Origin: Aequoribacter fuscus
GTDB lineage: Bacteria > Pseudomonadota > Gammaproteobacteria > Pseudomonadales > Halieaceae
Assembly (NCBI RefSeq): GCF_009910365.1
Contig: NZ_CP036423.1
Span: forward strand, 2,170,001 to 2,234,000
Reading direction: 5' to 3'
DNA: 64,000 nt
The notes beneath the pieces were generated by a model. The model was not told where the DNA came from. It saw only the letters and a list, made by a program, of their open reading frames with translations, and did not search any database. Positions 16,693 through 25,788 of the stretch are shown in pieces. A program made the translations under genes and the position numbers. Every line of letters starts with the position of its first letter. Within the stretch, counting starts at the first letter, position 1.

Positions 16693-17992
16693 TGACGACA
16701 CTCCCATCTGCGTTAACTTTCCATGTGTGAATGGCATTTTTGTGATAAATCGAGTTCTCACCCCTAGCGGCACGTAGCTGACCGTAGGTAGGCTGCACAA
16801 ACCCGGTGTCATCTATCGCTCGACTCTGAATCATTGCAGGCTGGCCTTGCCAGTCCCATTCTAAACCGAAGCGGGTCAGTGCACGGGGGAATACCTCGCT
16901 GGTGAATTTGGCTTCACGCCAGGTCACACCGCCATCAAAGGACACGTCTACATGCTTGATTTTGCCTCGTCCAGACCAAGCCAATCCCTCAACCCAAACT
17001 TTGCCAGGCTTCATCATGGGCTTCTCTGGACACGGATTCGTTACGACCGAGTTACACTCTTGTACAAATGTAAATTCGCGTGAGCGACCGTCGGGCATCA
17101 AATCGGTATATTTCGAAGTTTCTTCGCGGTGGTACCAAGGCTGGTCGCCTATCTCTAAACGACGCAACCATTTGATACTGGTATTGCCTTCCCAGCCTGG
17201 ATTCACCAGCCGCACAGGGTAACCCTGCTCGGGCCGCAGCATCTCGCCGTTTTGGGCATATACAACTAAGGTATCATCTAAAGCTTTTTCGAGCGGGATA
17301 CTGCGACTCATGTGCGAGCCATCTGCTCCCTCCGCCAGAACCCATTTACCCTCGGGTTTGACGCCGACTTCTTCCAAGAGTGTGGACAGTAAAACCCCTG
17401 TCCACTCGGCACAGCCGATCATACCGTGGGAAAACTGCAGACGATTCATCTGCGCACCACGCCATTCCATGCCACCGTTAGCGGGACATTCCACAAAATG
17501 AATTTTGCTCACCGATGGAAAGCGCATCAAGTCATCCATCGATAGGATAATTGGACGCTCGACCATGCCGTGAATCATCAGATGATGTTCCTGCGGCTTT
17601 ATGTCCGGGAGACCAGCGTGGTAACGCTCAAACATAACACCACTGGGCGTAATGATCCCTTTAAGATCAGCCAAAGGAGTGAAACTGATGGACGAAATGC
17701 GGTCGGGCGTGAGCCATTCGACGGTTCGACGCTGCACATGGGATTCGTATTTGGAGGGCGAGCCATAGGGTGCAAACAACACTGGCTTGCCCAAGGTTTT
17801 GCCGTAAGCGGGCTCCTCCGGAGGAAAAGCTGCCTTAACGGAGGGCATGTGTGCCGCAGCGGCCGTGGCGGATGCAGCCCCTAGAAATGTGAGACCCTTA
17901 CGTAAAAAGCCGCGGCGATCGGTACCCGTTAAATTTTCGCCCGAAACTGCGACTTGTTGTAGTAAACTATCGAGTTCTGCTTGTTTATTCAT
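16676..17992 (-). CDS. soxC: sulfane dehydrogenase molybdenum subunit SoxC
   Basis: A 438-residue member of the sulfite oxidase family that oxidises the SoxY-bound sulfane sulfur without free sulfur deposits. A twin-arginine signal (TDRRGFLRKGLTFLGAAS) targets it to the periplasm. The molybdenum-coordinating cysteine lies in HFVECPANGG, and the C-terminal dimerisation domain includes VDVSFDGGVTWREAKF. With soxD it makes the pathway complete, allowing eight-electron oxidation of thiosulfate. First gene of the operon, preceded by AAGG and a TATAAT element; it diverges from the ArsR regulator. Confidence 0.95.
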   Translation of the reverse strand: MNKQAELDSLLQQVAVSGENLTGTDRRGFLRKGLTFLGAASATAAAAHMPSVKAAFPPEEPAYGKTLGKPVLFAPYGSPSKYESHVQRRTVEWLTPDRISSISFTPLADLKGIITPSGVMFERYHAGLPDIKPQEHHLMIHGMVERPIILSMDDLMRFPSVSKIHFVECPANGGMEWRGAQMNRLQFSHGMIGCAEWTGVLLSTLLEEVGVKPEGKWVLAEGADGSHMSRSIPLEKALDDTLVVYAQNGEMLRPEQGYPVRLVNPGWEGNTSIKWLRRLEIGDQPWYHREETSKYTDLMPDGRSREFTFVQECNSVVTNPCPEKPMMKPGKVWVEGLAWSGRGKIKHVDVSFDGGVTWREAKFTSEVFPRALTRFGLEWDWQGQPAMIQSRAIDDTGFVQPTYGQLRAARGENSIYHKNAIHTWKVNADGSVVNVQIS

Positions 17993-18043
17993 GCGCTAAC
18001 CTTGATTATTTTATGAGCGACACGTAAGTTGAAGTGACAGCAT

Positions 18044-18072
18044 ATTATAAAATTCTTAACTAACGCAACCAC
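18044..18072 (-). promoter_or_regulatory. candidate promoter for the sox operon
   Basis: Minus-strand TATAAT at 18044-18049 is a perfect -10 hexamer, 51 bases upstream of the soxC start. The -35 region 16-17 bases further (GTGGTT/TGGTTG) is a poor match, which would fit a promoter that is activated or only weakly active alone. The site sits between soxC and the ArsR gene, where the regulator would be expected to bind. I could not identify a clear inverted repeat. Confidence 0.35.
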
Positions 18073-18090
18073 CCTGAGGAAAAGCTGACA

Positions 18091-18423
18091 GTGGAACTCG
18101 ACAAAATGCAAGCATCGGCGAAGAACGCGACCGATATGCTAAAGCTACTTGGGCACCCTGACCGCCTTATGGTTTTGTGCCAACTCAAAAACGGTGAAGC
18201 ATCGGTGGGTGAGCTTTCCCGTATGCTTAACATTAAGCAATCTCCCTTGTCTCAGCATCTCGCGCGCATGCGCCACGAGGGCGTTGTAGAAAGTCGACGG
18301 GAGGCGCAAACCATCTACTATCGCCTATCCGGAGATAAGGTCGCGCAGATTGTGACCGTACTCTACGAGCTCTACTGCGCGACTGACGACGAGGACAGTG
18401 CGTGCGCTGCATCCGATCAGTAA
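18091..18423 (+). CDS. ArsR family regulator, persulfide-sensor type (SoxR/BigR/SqrR-like)
   Basis: A 110-residue winged-helix repressor. The DNA-binding unit is SVGELSRMLNIKQSPLSQHLARMR (about residues 38-61), followed by the wing with REAQTIYYRL. Cys30 (MVLCQ) and Cys96 (LYELYC) are 66 residues apart, the same spacing as the sensing pair of SqrR and BigR, which form a disulfide or polysulfide bridge with reactive sulfur. It starts at GTG 18091 with GAGGA upstream; an ATG five codons later is possible. It diverges from soxC and precedes the FadL/YeeE genes, so it probably controls sulfur oxidation. Confidence 0.85.
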   Translation: MELDKMQASAKNATDMLKLLGHPDRLMVLCQLKNGEASVGELSRMLNIKQSPLSQHLARMRHEGVVESRREAQTIYYRLSGDKVAQIVTVLYELYCATDDEDSACAASDQ

Positions 18424-18451
18424 TCGTCAAAAAGAAAACAAATCACAGCAT

Positions 18452-18487
18452 TTGCATATTAGAAAGTTTGAAGGTAACTTAGTTACC
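18452..18487 (+). promoter_or_regulatory. candidate promoter and operator of the FadL-like gene
   Basis: TTGCAT (18452-18457), 17 bases, then TAACTT (18475-18480) give a plausible -35/-10 pair. The -10 lies inside a perfect inverted repeat, GGTAAC-TTA-GTTACC (18473-18487). A repressor dimer on this dyad would block the promoter. The neighbouring ArsR-type protein is the obvious candidate, but the same dyad is not seen in front of soxC. Confidence 0.4.
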
Positions 18488-18519
18488 AATAACGATAAAA
18501 CAGAAATAAGGGATACCCT

Positions 18520-19893
18520 ATGAAGACGAACCTCGCATTCCGCATGAGCGCCATGGCACTCGCATTTGCCACTCCAATGGCCTTTGCGACCAATGGCTAC
18601 TTCACTCACGGCGTTGGTAGCCACAATAAAGCACAAGCTGGAGCCGGCTTAGCATCACCTTCGCAGGCGATTGACGCAGCGAACAATCCGGCCTCGGCCA
18701 TTTTGGTAGACGATCAGACCAACGCAAGCTTGAGCATTTTCTCGCCTAGACGCAGCTACACTGCGTCTGCAAGCATGGCACAGGGAAATGGCGGTGCCTT
18801 TAGCATCATGACTCAGGGCGAGCTCGATTCAGGCAGCGAATACTTTCCTCTGCCCGCCATCTCCAAGAAATGGATGTGGGGCGATGACAGCGCCCTAGCA
18901 TTTAGCTTTTACGGACGCGGAGGCATGAACAGCGATTGGAAGGGTGGCGCAGCCGCCTTTGATCCAGACGGTCCAGGTCCCGCTCCTGTCATGACCATGC
19001 CCGGCACTTTCGGCATGGGTGATACTGGCGTCGACTTAATGCAAGCATTTGTAGAGCTCGCATGGGCGAAGAAGGTGTCTGATACTTTTGCAATCGGCGT
19101 AGCACCCGTTGTGGTAATTCAAGCCTTTGAGGCGAAGGGGCTTGAAGCCTTCACTGGCTATACCAAGACATTCGCCGCCAACGCAGCACAAGGCGGTGCA
19201 CCGGCCAATAGCTTGACCGGAAACGGCCACGACATGTCCACCGGCATTGGATTCAAATTCGGTGCCAACTGGCAAGTAAGCGACTCGGTCTCATTGGCGT
19301 TTGCTCATCAAACCGAGATAGGCATGTCGGAATTCGACGACTACTCTGACTTATTCGCAGAAGGTGGTGCTTTCGATATTCCGTCAAGTACGCGCGTTGG
19401 CGTAAGCTTTCAGGCAACACCCGCGCTTACCATACACCTTGATGGCGAGAGCATTGGCTACAGTGACATCGGCTCTGTTGGTAATAGCGGCCTAAACATC
19501 TACGCCTGCCCCACCGCAGCAATCCCGGTTCCGAAAGATCTAGAATCGTGTCTGGGTGGCAACAACGGCGCGGGTTTTGGCTGGGATGATATGAGCGTCG
19601 TCAAGCTAGGTTTTACCTACAACGCGGGCGACACCACCTACCGCGCGGGCTTCTCCAAGGGCGACCAGCCAATCCAGCCTTCCGAGGTTCTGTTCAATAT
19701 TCTGGCGCCCGGCGTCATTGAGCAGCACATCTCGTTCGGCATGGGCAAAAAGTTAAGCAACGATCGCGAATGGGGCTTCAGCTTGATGCACGCGCCAGAA
19801 AAGAGTGTGAAAGGCGGATCCATGTTTGACCCAACTCAGACAATCGAGCTGAAAATGCATCAGTTTGAGCTTGAGTTTTACTACACTTGGTAA
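18520..19893 (+). CDS. OmpP1/FadL-family outer membrane transporter
   Basis: A 457-residue outer membrane beta-barrel. After a signal peptide (cleavage near AFA-TNGYF), the mature N-terminus NGYFTHGVGSHNKAQAGAG is the family hatch region, followed by alternating barrel strands and an aromatic C-terminus (FEFYYTW-like, ending YTW). FadL-type proteins pass hydrophobic compounds through the outer membrane. Between a sulfur-responsive type regulator and sulfur transporter genes, the substrate could be a sulfur compound rather than a fatty acid; that is inference. A strong terminator follows. Confidence 0.88.
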   Translation: MKTNLAFRMSAMALAFATPMAFATNGYFTHGVGSHNKAQAGAGLASPSQAIDAANNPASAILVDDQTNASLSIFSPRRSYTASASMAQGNGGAFSIMTQGELDSGSEYFPLPAISKKWMWGDDSALAFSFYGRGGMNSDWKGGAAAFDPDGPGPAPVMTMPGTFGMGDTGVDLMQAFVELAWAKKVSDTFAIGVAPVVVIQAFEAKGLEAFTGYTKTFAANAAQGGAPANSLTGNGHDMSTGIGFKFGANWQVSDSVSLAFAHQTEIGMSEFDDYSDLFAEGGAFDIPSSTRVGVSFQATPALTIHLDGESIGYSDIGSVGNSGLNIYACPTAAIPVPKDLESCLGGNNGAGFGWDDMSVVKLGFTYNAGDTTYRAGFSKGDQPIQPSEVLFNILAPGVIEQHISFGMGKKLSNDREWGFSLMHAPEKSVKGGSMFDPTQTIELKMHQFELEFYYTW

Positions 19894-19903
19894 ACACATA
19901 AAC

Positions 19904-19926
19904 GGGGTGCTTAGCACCCCTTTTTT
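19904..19926 (+). terminator. rho-independent terminator after the FadL-like gene
   Basis: GGGGTGC-TTA-GCACCCC followed directly by TTTTTT: a seven-pair G+C-rich stem with a three-base loop and U tract, 10 bases after the stop codon. It separates the outer membrane gene from the YeeE pair, although partial read-through is possible. Confidence 0.92.
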
Positions 19927-19974
19927 AGGCGCTTAATATCAGAACATCATAATATTGTTAGGAAAGGAGCATGT

Positions 19975-20508
19975 ATGAAAGATGGTATCATCTCTTGGAA
20001 AGCTGCAGGTGTTGCACTCGGTTTGCTGCTCATCGTAGCAACTTATCTCGTAAAACCGTTGGGCGTATCCACACAGTTCGTTGTTTCCGATGCAGCAATC
20101 GCGCATAAGGTTAACCCCGAATTTGCTGAGAACAACGTCTATCTCAATAAGTATGGTGAAAAGGAAGATTGGGGCGTTGGTTACGGCTGGATGCTGGTAT
20201 TCGGCATGCTTGTCGGTGGCGGCATCACTGCGCGCCTTTTCGCCAACAAACAGCCCGAGATGGATAAAGGCTCAATGCCCAGCCTCTGGAAAGAACAGTT
20301 TGGCCCTTCTAAATTGAAACGCAACCTCGCCAGTTTTGGCGGCGGCATTTTATTACTTTTCGGTGCCCGACTCGCGGGAGGGTGCACGAGCGGCCACATG
20401 ATCAGCGGCATTTCACAAATGGCCATCAGCTCATTCATATTCGGCGCTGTGACTTTCGCAGTCGCAATCGCCACTGCTAAATTTTTGTACCGTAAACGAG
20501 GAGTCTAA
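19975..20508 (+). CDS. YeeE/YedE family sulfur transporter, first half
   Basis: A 177-residue inner-membrane protein with about four hydrophobic helices. The family motif is GARLAGGCTSGHMISG (about residues 132-147), whose cysteine belongs to the thiosulfate-conducting path in TsuA/YeeE. Full-length members hold two such units; here they are split over two adjacent genes, as in many proteobacteria. AAAGGAG lies six bases before the ATG. With the following gene it would import thiosulfate or a related sulfur species into the cytoplasm. Confidence 0.88.
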   Translation: MKDGIISWKAAGVALGLLLIVATYLVKPLGVSTQFVVSDAAIAHKVNPEFAENNVYLNKYGEKEDWGVGYGWMLVFGMLVGGGITARLFANKQPEMDKGSMPSLWKEQFGPSKLKRNLASFGGGILLLFGARLAGGCTSGHMISGISQMAISSFIFGAVTFAVAIATAKFLYRKRGV

Positions 20509-20510
20509 TC

Positions 20511-21038
20511 ATGACACTAGTCATCGGATTTTTAATCGGCTGTGCCTTTGGCGCCATTCTTTACTTAGGCGGGGCCTCGAGTTACCGCCGCATCCTTGGC
20601 ACCCTACTCTTAAAAGACATGTGGATCATCAAACTCATGATGACTGCGATGGGGGTAGGCACTTTGGGTATCTATCTGCTCGATTTGGGCAACCTCGCAA
20701 ACTTAAGCATTAAACCTGCATACATATGGGGCGTTGTTGCTGGTGGGGCAATTTTCGGGATTGGCTGGGCCTTGTCAGGCTACTGCCCCGGGACCTGCGT
20801 GGTAGGCAGCTCTGAAGGTAAAACAGATGCGATATTTACATTAGTGGGCGCATTAGTGGGCGCTTTCCTGTTTGCATTCGCCTATCCAGTCCTAGAGGAA
20901 ACCGTATTGGCCCCTGCAAATTTAGGCTCCATTTCTTTAGAAAGCGTACTCGGAGTTCAGGGTATTTGGATCGCAGCGCCTTTTAGTGCCCTGCTGATTT
21001 TCCTGGCTTTCTTCGTACTCAAAGATCGATACGAATAA
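20511..21038 (+). CDS. YeeE/YedE family sulfur transporter, second half
   Basis: A 175-residue partner of the preceding protein, two bases downstream of its stop. It has about five hydrophobic helices and carries the second family motif, WALSGYCPGTCVVGSSEGK (about residues 85-103), with the conserved cysteine pair. Together the two proteins supply the six or more helices and the paired motifs of one YeeE-type channel. A terminator follows, so the two genes form their own unit. Confidence 0.88.
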   Translation: MTLVIGFLIGCAFGAILYLGGASSYRRILGTLLLKDMWIIKLMMTAMGVGTLGIYLLDLGNLANLSIKPAYIWGVVAGGAIFGIGWALSGYCPGTCVVGSSEGKTDAIFTLVGALVGAFLFAFAYPVLEETVLAPANLGSISLESVLGVQGIWIAAPFSALLIFLAFFVLKDRYE

Positions 21039-21048
21039 ACTGAGTGAG

Positions 21049-21074
21049 CGGCGCCTTTGGCGCCGTTTCTTTTT
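21049..21074 (+). terminator. rho-independent terminator after the YeeE pair
   Basis: CGGCGCC-TTT-GGCGCCG followed by TTTCTTTTT: a seven-pair stem with a three-base loop and a U-rich tract, ten bases after the stop codon and upstream of mutS. Confidence 0.9.
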
Positions 21075-21149
21075 CTGCGGTGGACATAGCTATTCACAGC
21101 CGGCTTTGTTAAATTTCAGGTTCTCTTCACAGCCATATTAAGCCCTTTA

Positions 21150-23732
21150 ATGTCAGCCTCATCACAAGCAGCAGCCGCTTCCATTGATCAACACACCCCC
21201 ATGATGCAGCAGTTTTTGCGCATCAAAGCGGAACACCCAAAACACCTGTTGTTTTATCGGATGGGCGATTTCTACGAGTTATTTTTTGATGACGCCGTCA
21301 GAGCTGCATCGCTGCTCGACATCACACTAACAGCACGGGGAAAATCGGGCGGTGAAGACATTCCCATGTGCGGCGTCCCCTATCACGCTGCGGAGAGCTA
21401 CCTAGCTCGCCTCATTCGCAAAGGCGAATCGGTCGCCATCTGCGAGCAAGTGGGGGACCCTGCCACCAGCAAAGGGCCGGTAAAACGCGAGGTGGTGCGA
21501 ATTATCACCCCGGGCACGCTGAGTGATGAAGCACTTCTAGACCAGTCGCGAGATAACCTAATCCTAGCCATTCATCAAGGGAAAGACTCGATCGGGGTGG
21601 CGTATATCGAACTTAGCGCGGGCATTTTTAAGGTACTTGAGGTCGCCGATCGAGAATTGTTAGCCGCTGAGCTGTCGCGACTACAGCCGGCAGAAGTACT
21701 TTACGCCCAAAGCTCAGGCATCAGCGACTTAGTGACCAGTAAATCGGTCCGCGAGCTCCCGCCTTGGGATTTTGAACCTGAGTCCGCTGAACGAGAACTC
21801 AACCGGCACTTTGGCACGCAAGATCTCGCGGGGTTTGGATGCTCCGAACTGACCCAAGCAGTATGTGCCGCTGGCGCCCTCCTGCGCTACGTAAAAGACA
21901 CACAGCGAGACGAGCTCACGCATCTCACCAGCTTAAGCCACGAACAAAACAGCGACGCCGTGCTGATGGACCCATCGACGCGGCGCAACCTAGAAATCGA
22001 TATTAACTTGCAGGGTGGCGAAGACAACACCTTATATAGCGTATTAAACACCTGCAAAACGCCAATGGGAGCCCGTTTACTGCGTCGAGAGCTACTGCGC
22101 CCCATGGCGAAGCGACCCGCGATCGAGAGGAGACTCGATGCCCTAAGCGCCATAATCGACAACATGAGAGACGGCGATCTTCGCCTTGCTCTGGCTGGCG
22201 TCGGCGACATGGATCGCATTTTGACTCGCGTTGCTCTGCGTTCGGCTCGCCCCAGAGATTTAACCCGACTTAGGCAATCATTGCATTGCGTACCACCCCT
22301 ACAGCAAATTCTTGAGCATATAAACGACAGCGTACTGACAGACATTTGCCTCAACTTAGGAGACTTCCAGGCACTGCGCGACTTGCTCGACCACGCCATA
22401 ATCGACAACCCGCCAGTAGTGATACGCGAAGGCGGTGTCATCGCGCCGGGATTTAACCCAGACCTCGATGAACTTCGAGGGCTCAGTACTCAGGCCGGAG
22501 ACTACCTGCTCGAGCTTGAAACACGAGAGCGTGAACGCACCGGCATTAGTACATTAAAAGTGGCTTACAATCGCGTTCATGGTTACTACATCGAAATGTC
22601 AAAGGCACAAGCTGAACAGGCGCCTGTAGACTATCAACGTCGGCAAACACTAAAGAACGTCGAGCGCTTTATCACCCCTGAGCTCAAGGCTTTCGAAGAC
22701 AAGGCATTGTCTGCAAAGAGTCGAGCGCTAGCGCTCGAAAAAGAGCTGTATGAAGAAATACTGACCACGCTAAATGCTGAGCTCTTGCCCCTGCGCGCCT
22801 GCGCCGAGGCCTTGGCGCTGCTTGATCTGCTGGCTTGTCTAGCAGAGCGCGCGCAGGCGCTTCGATTGGTACGACCCACCTTCGGCAACGAGAGACTCTT
22901 TGAAGTCAATCAGGGGCGCCACCTCGTCGTCGAGCAGGTCTCAGAATCGCCTTTTATTGCGAATGATCTATTATTGAATAATCAACGTGAGATGCTTCTG
23001 ATCACCGGCCCTAATATGGGCGGTAAATCGACCTACATGCGGCAAATTGCCTTGATTGCTTTAATGGCGCACGTGGGCAGCTATGTGCCTGCTGAGGCAG
23101 CACATTTGAGTACGATAGACCGCATCTTTACACGCATTGGGTCGTCGGATGATCTTGCGGGAGGACGCTCAACCTTTATGGTCGAAATGACCGACACCGC
23201 AAATATCCTCAACAACGCAACATCCAACAGTCTGGTATTAATGGATGAGATTGGCCGCGGCACTTCAACGTTTGATGGATTGAGCTTGGCATGGGCAACC
23301 GCACGCCGCCTCGCCGATCACATCCATTGCTTCACCTTGTTTTCAACCCACTACTTCGAATTAACCGAGCTACCCAGCCTTTGCCCTAACATGATCAACG
23401 TGCACTTAGGAGCGCAAGAGTATAATGATGGTATCGTATTCATGCATACCGTCAGAGAAGGCGCGGCAAGCCAAAGCTTTGGCTTGCAAGTCGCTAAATT
23501 GGCAGGCCTGCCTGCAAACGTCATCCAAGCAGCAAAAACCAAGTTGACCGAGTTAGAGCAAGGTAGCAAGCAGACCAAAGCGGCTACAGCGGCGGTCTAT
23601 CAAGCGGAGCTATTTGCTGATGAAGCGAGCGATACGGTGAAGGAAGCTCTGCAACAACTCAATCCAGACCAAATGACACCCATTGAGGCCTTGGTTGCGT
23701 TAAGTCAGCTTAAGTCTAAGCTTGTTCCATAA
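21150..23732 (+). CDS. mutS: DNA mismatch repair protein MutS
   Basis: An 860-residue mismatch-recognition ATPase. The N-terminal mismatch-binding domain has the [15 protein letters not shown] motif with its Phe-x-Glu, the middle carries the lever and clamp helices, and the ATPase domain near residue 620 has [16 protein letters not shown], then [22 protein letters not shown]. Length is normal. No strong ribosome binding site is visible before the ATG. fdxA follows, as it does in Pseudomonas, but recA-recX, usually close on the other side, lies 17 kb away. Confidence 0.98.
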   Translation: MSASSQAAAASIDQHTPMMQQFLRIKAEHPKHLLFYRMGDFYELFFDDAVRAASLLDITLTARGKSGGEDIPMCGVPYHAAESYLARLIRKGESVAICEQVGDPATSKGPVKREVVRIITPGTLSDEALLDQSRDNLILAIHQGKDSIGVAYIELSAGIFKVLEVADRELLAAELSRLQPAEVLYAQSSGISDLVTSKSVRELPPWDFEPESAERELNRHFGTQDLAGFGCSELTQAVCAAGALLRYVKDTQRDELTHLTSLSHEQNSDAVLMDPSTRRNLEIDINLQGGEDNTLYSVLNTCKTPMGARLLRRELLRPMAKRPAIERRLDALSAIIDNMRDGDLRLALAGVGDMDRILTRVALRSARPRDLTRLRQSLHCVPPLQQILEHINDSVLTDICLNLGDFQALRDLLDHAIIDNPPVVIREGGVIAPGFNPDLDELRGLSTQAGDYLLELETRERERTGISTLKVAYNRVHGYYIEMSKAQAEQAPVDYQRRQTLKNVERFITPELKAFEDKALSAKSRALALEKELYEEILTTLNAELLPLRACAEALALLDLLACLAERAQALRLVRPTFGNERLFEVNQGRHLVVEQVSESPFIANDLLLNNQREMLLITGPNMGGKSTYMRQIALIALMAHVGSYVPAEAAHLSTIDRIFTRIGSSDDLAGGRSTFMVEMTDTANILNNATSNSLVLMDEIGRGTSTFDGLSLAWATARRLADHIHCFTLFSTHYFELTELPSLCPNMINVHLGAQEYNDGIVFMHTVREGAASQSFGLQVAKLAGLPANVIQAAKTKLTELEQGSKQTKAATAAVYQAELFADEASDTVKEALQQLNPDQMTPIEALVALSQLKSKLVP

Positions 23733-23801
23733 AAGCACTTCTAAAGCGTGTGGCAAGCGGTTAGAATTGCGGCCGTTGAATTAGGGCGCTAGGAGATTAC
23801 C

Positions 23802-24125
23802 ATGACCTTTGTTGTTGGCGAAGATTGTATTAATTGTAAACACACCGACTGCGTCGAAGTGTGCCCAGTAGATTGCTTTTACGAAGGCCCCAATTTCTTA
23901 GTGATCCACCCTGACGAGTGTATTGACTGCGCTCTTTGCGAGCCTGAATGCCCGGTCGACGCAATTTTCAGCGAAGATGAGCTACCGGAAGACCAGCAAG
24001 TGTTTTTAGAGTTGAACGCCGAGCTTGCAGAGATCTGGCCCAATATTACCGAAATGAAAGACGCCCTACCCGATGCTGAAGAGTGGGCGGGCAAATCCAA
24101 TAAACTCGCATTATTGCAGCGCTAA
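23802..24125 (+). CDS. fdxA: 7Fe ferredoxin FdxA
   Basis: A 107-residue ferredoxin of the Azotobacter ferredoxin I type, with one [3Fe-4S] and one [4Fe-4S] cluster. The first half shows [18 protein letters not shown], the second [17 protein letters not shown]; the C-terminal extension is acidic. It transfers electrons in the cytoplasm; partners are not apparent here. Its place after mutS is conserved in pseudomonads. It ends 3 bases from the convergent nlpD. Confidence 0.95.
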   Translation: MTFVVGEDCINCKHTDCVEVCPVDCFYEGPNFLVIHPDECIDCALCEPECPVDAIFSEDELPEDQQVFLELNAELAEIWPNITEMKDALPDAEEWAGKSNKLALLQR

Positions 24126-24128
24126 GCT

Positions 24129-24932
24129 CTAGCGTTTACCCAATACAGAATGGGGGTCGACTGGCTTCCCATTCTTACGAATTTCGAAGTGAAGCTTGAC
24201 GCTGTCCGTACCCGAGTCCCCTTTGCGGGCGATCAACTGTCCCGCTTTGACATCCTGCCCTTCTGAGACCTCGATACTGTCGTTGTGACCATAGGCACTT
24301 AAAAACGTATCGTCGTGCTTAACAATTAACAACAAACCGTACCCTGCGATGCCGGTTCCAGCATAGACCACTCGTCCCGATGCGACCGCGACAATCGGGT
24401 CACCACGCTGACCGCCGATATCAATACCCTTGTGAACAGAGCCCGAATAATTTCTTACAACACTCCCTTCAGAGGGCCAGCGCCACCGACCATTAAAGGT
24501 GGGTAAGGGCTTCTCTGGTACCGAGACACGCGGTGTTGTAACCGTATTCCTCGCGCCTGCACTACTCTGGGGCACCGCTGCCTTAGGGGTACTTGCCTTA
24601 GCAGAAGCCACAGAAGATGACGGTTGGCTCGGGCGCTGATACGGCGCTTTGAACACGAGCTTCTGACCTGGATAGATTGTGTAGGGGGCTGCAATGTTGT
24701 TAATTTTGGCAAGCTCTTGGTAATCCATACCGTAGCGCCAGGCAATCTTAAACAAAGTATCGCCCGCCACCACATAATAACGTGCAGGCGGTTGGGAGTT
24801 GGGTATCACACGATACTCGACCGGCGCACGCGATGTCGCACACCCGGTTAACGTTAAGACCAACAACAGCAACGCAACGCGCCCTCGAATGGCACGCGGG
24901 CTATGAATCGTCTTATGACAAGCCGTGCTCAT
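24129..24932 (-). CDS. nlpD: NlpD-like lipoprotein, LysM and degenerate M23 domains
   Basis: A 267-residue outer membrane lipoprotein that in relatives activates cell-wall amidase AmiC during division. The start at 24932 gives a lipoprotein signal (ALLLLVLTLTGC); the open frame reaching back to 25058 is a shadow of the upstream gene. LysM is at about residues 50-95 (YYVVAGDTLFKIAWRYGMDY), then a Ser/Pro/Ala linker, then a LytM domain with HKGIDI but KLHFEI in place of the second HxH, so it is probably not catalytic. rpoS, normally next to nlpD, is missing. Confidence 0.9.
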   Translation of the reverse strand: MSTACHKTIHSPRAIRGRVALLLLVLTLTGCATSRAPVEYRVIPNSQPPARYYVVAGDTLFKIAWRYGMDYQELAKINNIAAPYTIYPGQKLVFKAPYQRPSQPSSSVASAKASTPKAAVPQSSAGARNTVTTPRVSVPEKPLPTFNGRWRWPSEGSVVRNYSGSVHKGIDIGGQRGDPIVAVASGRVVYAGTGIAGYGLLLIVKHDDTFLSAYGHNDSIEVSEGQDVKAGQLIARKGDSGTDSVKLHFEIRKNGKPVDPHSVLGKR

Positions 24933-25788
24933 GGCCCCAGCGCGATTGCAGCAACGTAACCAATGCGATTCCCAATGCAGCGCAACACAGGCACAGCAGA
25001 ATGCTCGGTTCCCCCGCCGAGTAATTCCACGGAGCGACCGGACTACCCTCAGCTTCACGCCAGGGCCAAACCATCGCCAGCGAGCCCCATAAAAAGCCGG
25101 TTAACACCGCAACCGTAGCGCGCCGTTTGTGTTCGAGCAAATACGTAAGTACTCGACTAAAACTGGTAATTCCCGCTGCCGCGCCCAGCATGAAGAGGGC
25201 TATCGAAATAAGGTCAAGTTGCTTTAAAGCGCCAAGCACAGGTTGATACATACCGATCAGCAACAACAATAGAGACCCTGACACACCCGGCAATATCATG
25301 GCACAAATTGCCACAAAACCGGCGCCAAAAAACATCCACGGAGCGGCCGACACATCTGCTGGCACCCAAAAAATAAAGCTCGCCGCAAACACAGCGGCCA
25401 AGAACGACAGGACAAAACTGGGCAAATTATAGCCGCCCACTTGCCGCTGTAATACTAAGGCTGACGCCGCAATTAAGCCAAAAAAGAACGACCACAGCGG
25501 CAGCGGGTGATGCGCCATTGTCCACAAAATTAATTGTGCAAGGCTAATAATACTGACACCAATACCTGCGACTAATACGGCTAAAAAACGCCCATTAATG
25601 TGTTCCCAAGCCTCTCGCAACTGGCCCCGCAACACCAATCGGGCCGCCTGAGTATCGATCGAGCTGATACTTCTGAGCAGGGTGTGGTAAATACCGGTGA
25701 TTAAAGCCATGGTGCCACCCGACACACCGGGAACCACATCCGCCGCGCCCATCAACATGCCTCGCAAAAACACACCTAAATCACTCAT
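24913..25788 (-). CDS. DUF368 family membrane protein
   Basis: A 291-residue polytopic inner-membrane protein with about eight hydrophobic helices. The DUF368 signature FLRGMLMGAADVVPGVSGGT lies at the N-terminus and is echoed by GFVAICAMILPGVSGSLLLL in the second half, an internal duplication typical of the family. DUF368 proteins have been linked to polyprenyl phosphate recycling. ATG 25788 overlaps the pcm stop (TGATG), and nlpD starts within its 3' end, so the genes are tightly coupled. The gene occupies the part of the block where pseudomonads go straight from pcm to nlpD. Confidence 0.87.
   Translation of the reverse strand: MSDLGVFLRGMLMGAADVVPGVSGGTMALITGIYHTLLRSISSIDTQAARLVLRGQLREAWEHINGRFLAVLVAGIGVSIISLAQLILWTMAHHPLPLWSFFFGLIAASALVLQRQVGGYNLPSFVLSFLAAVFAASFIFWVPADVSAAPWMFFGAGFVAICAMILPGVSGSLLLLLIGMYQPVLGALKQLDLISIALFMLGAAAGITSFSRVLTYLLEHKRRATVAVLTGFLWGSLAMVWPWREAEGSPVAPWNYSAGEPSILLCLCCAALGIALVTLLQSRWGHEHGLS

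Noticed and set aside
17993-18090. BigR/SqrR-type operator between soxC and the ArsR gene
   Set aside because: Only short A+T-rich partial dyads around TTATAA are present; no convincing inverted repeat could be defined by eye.
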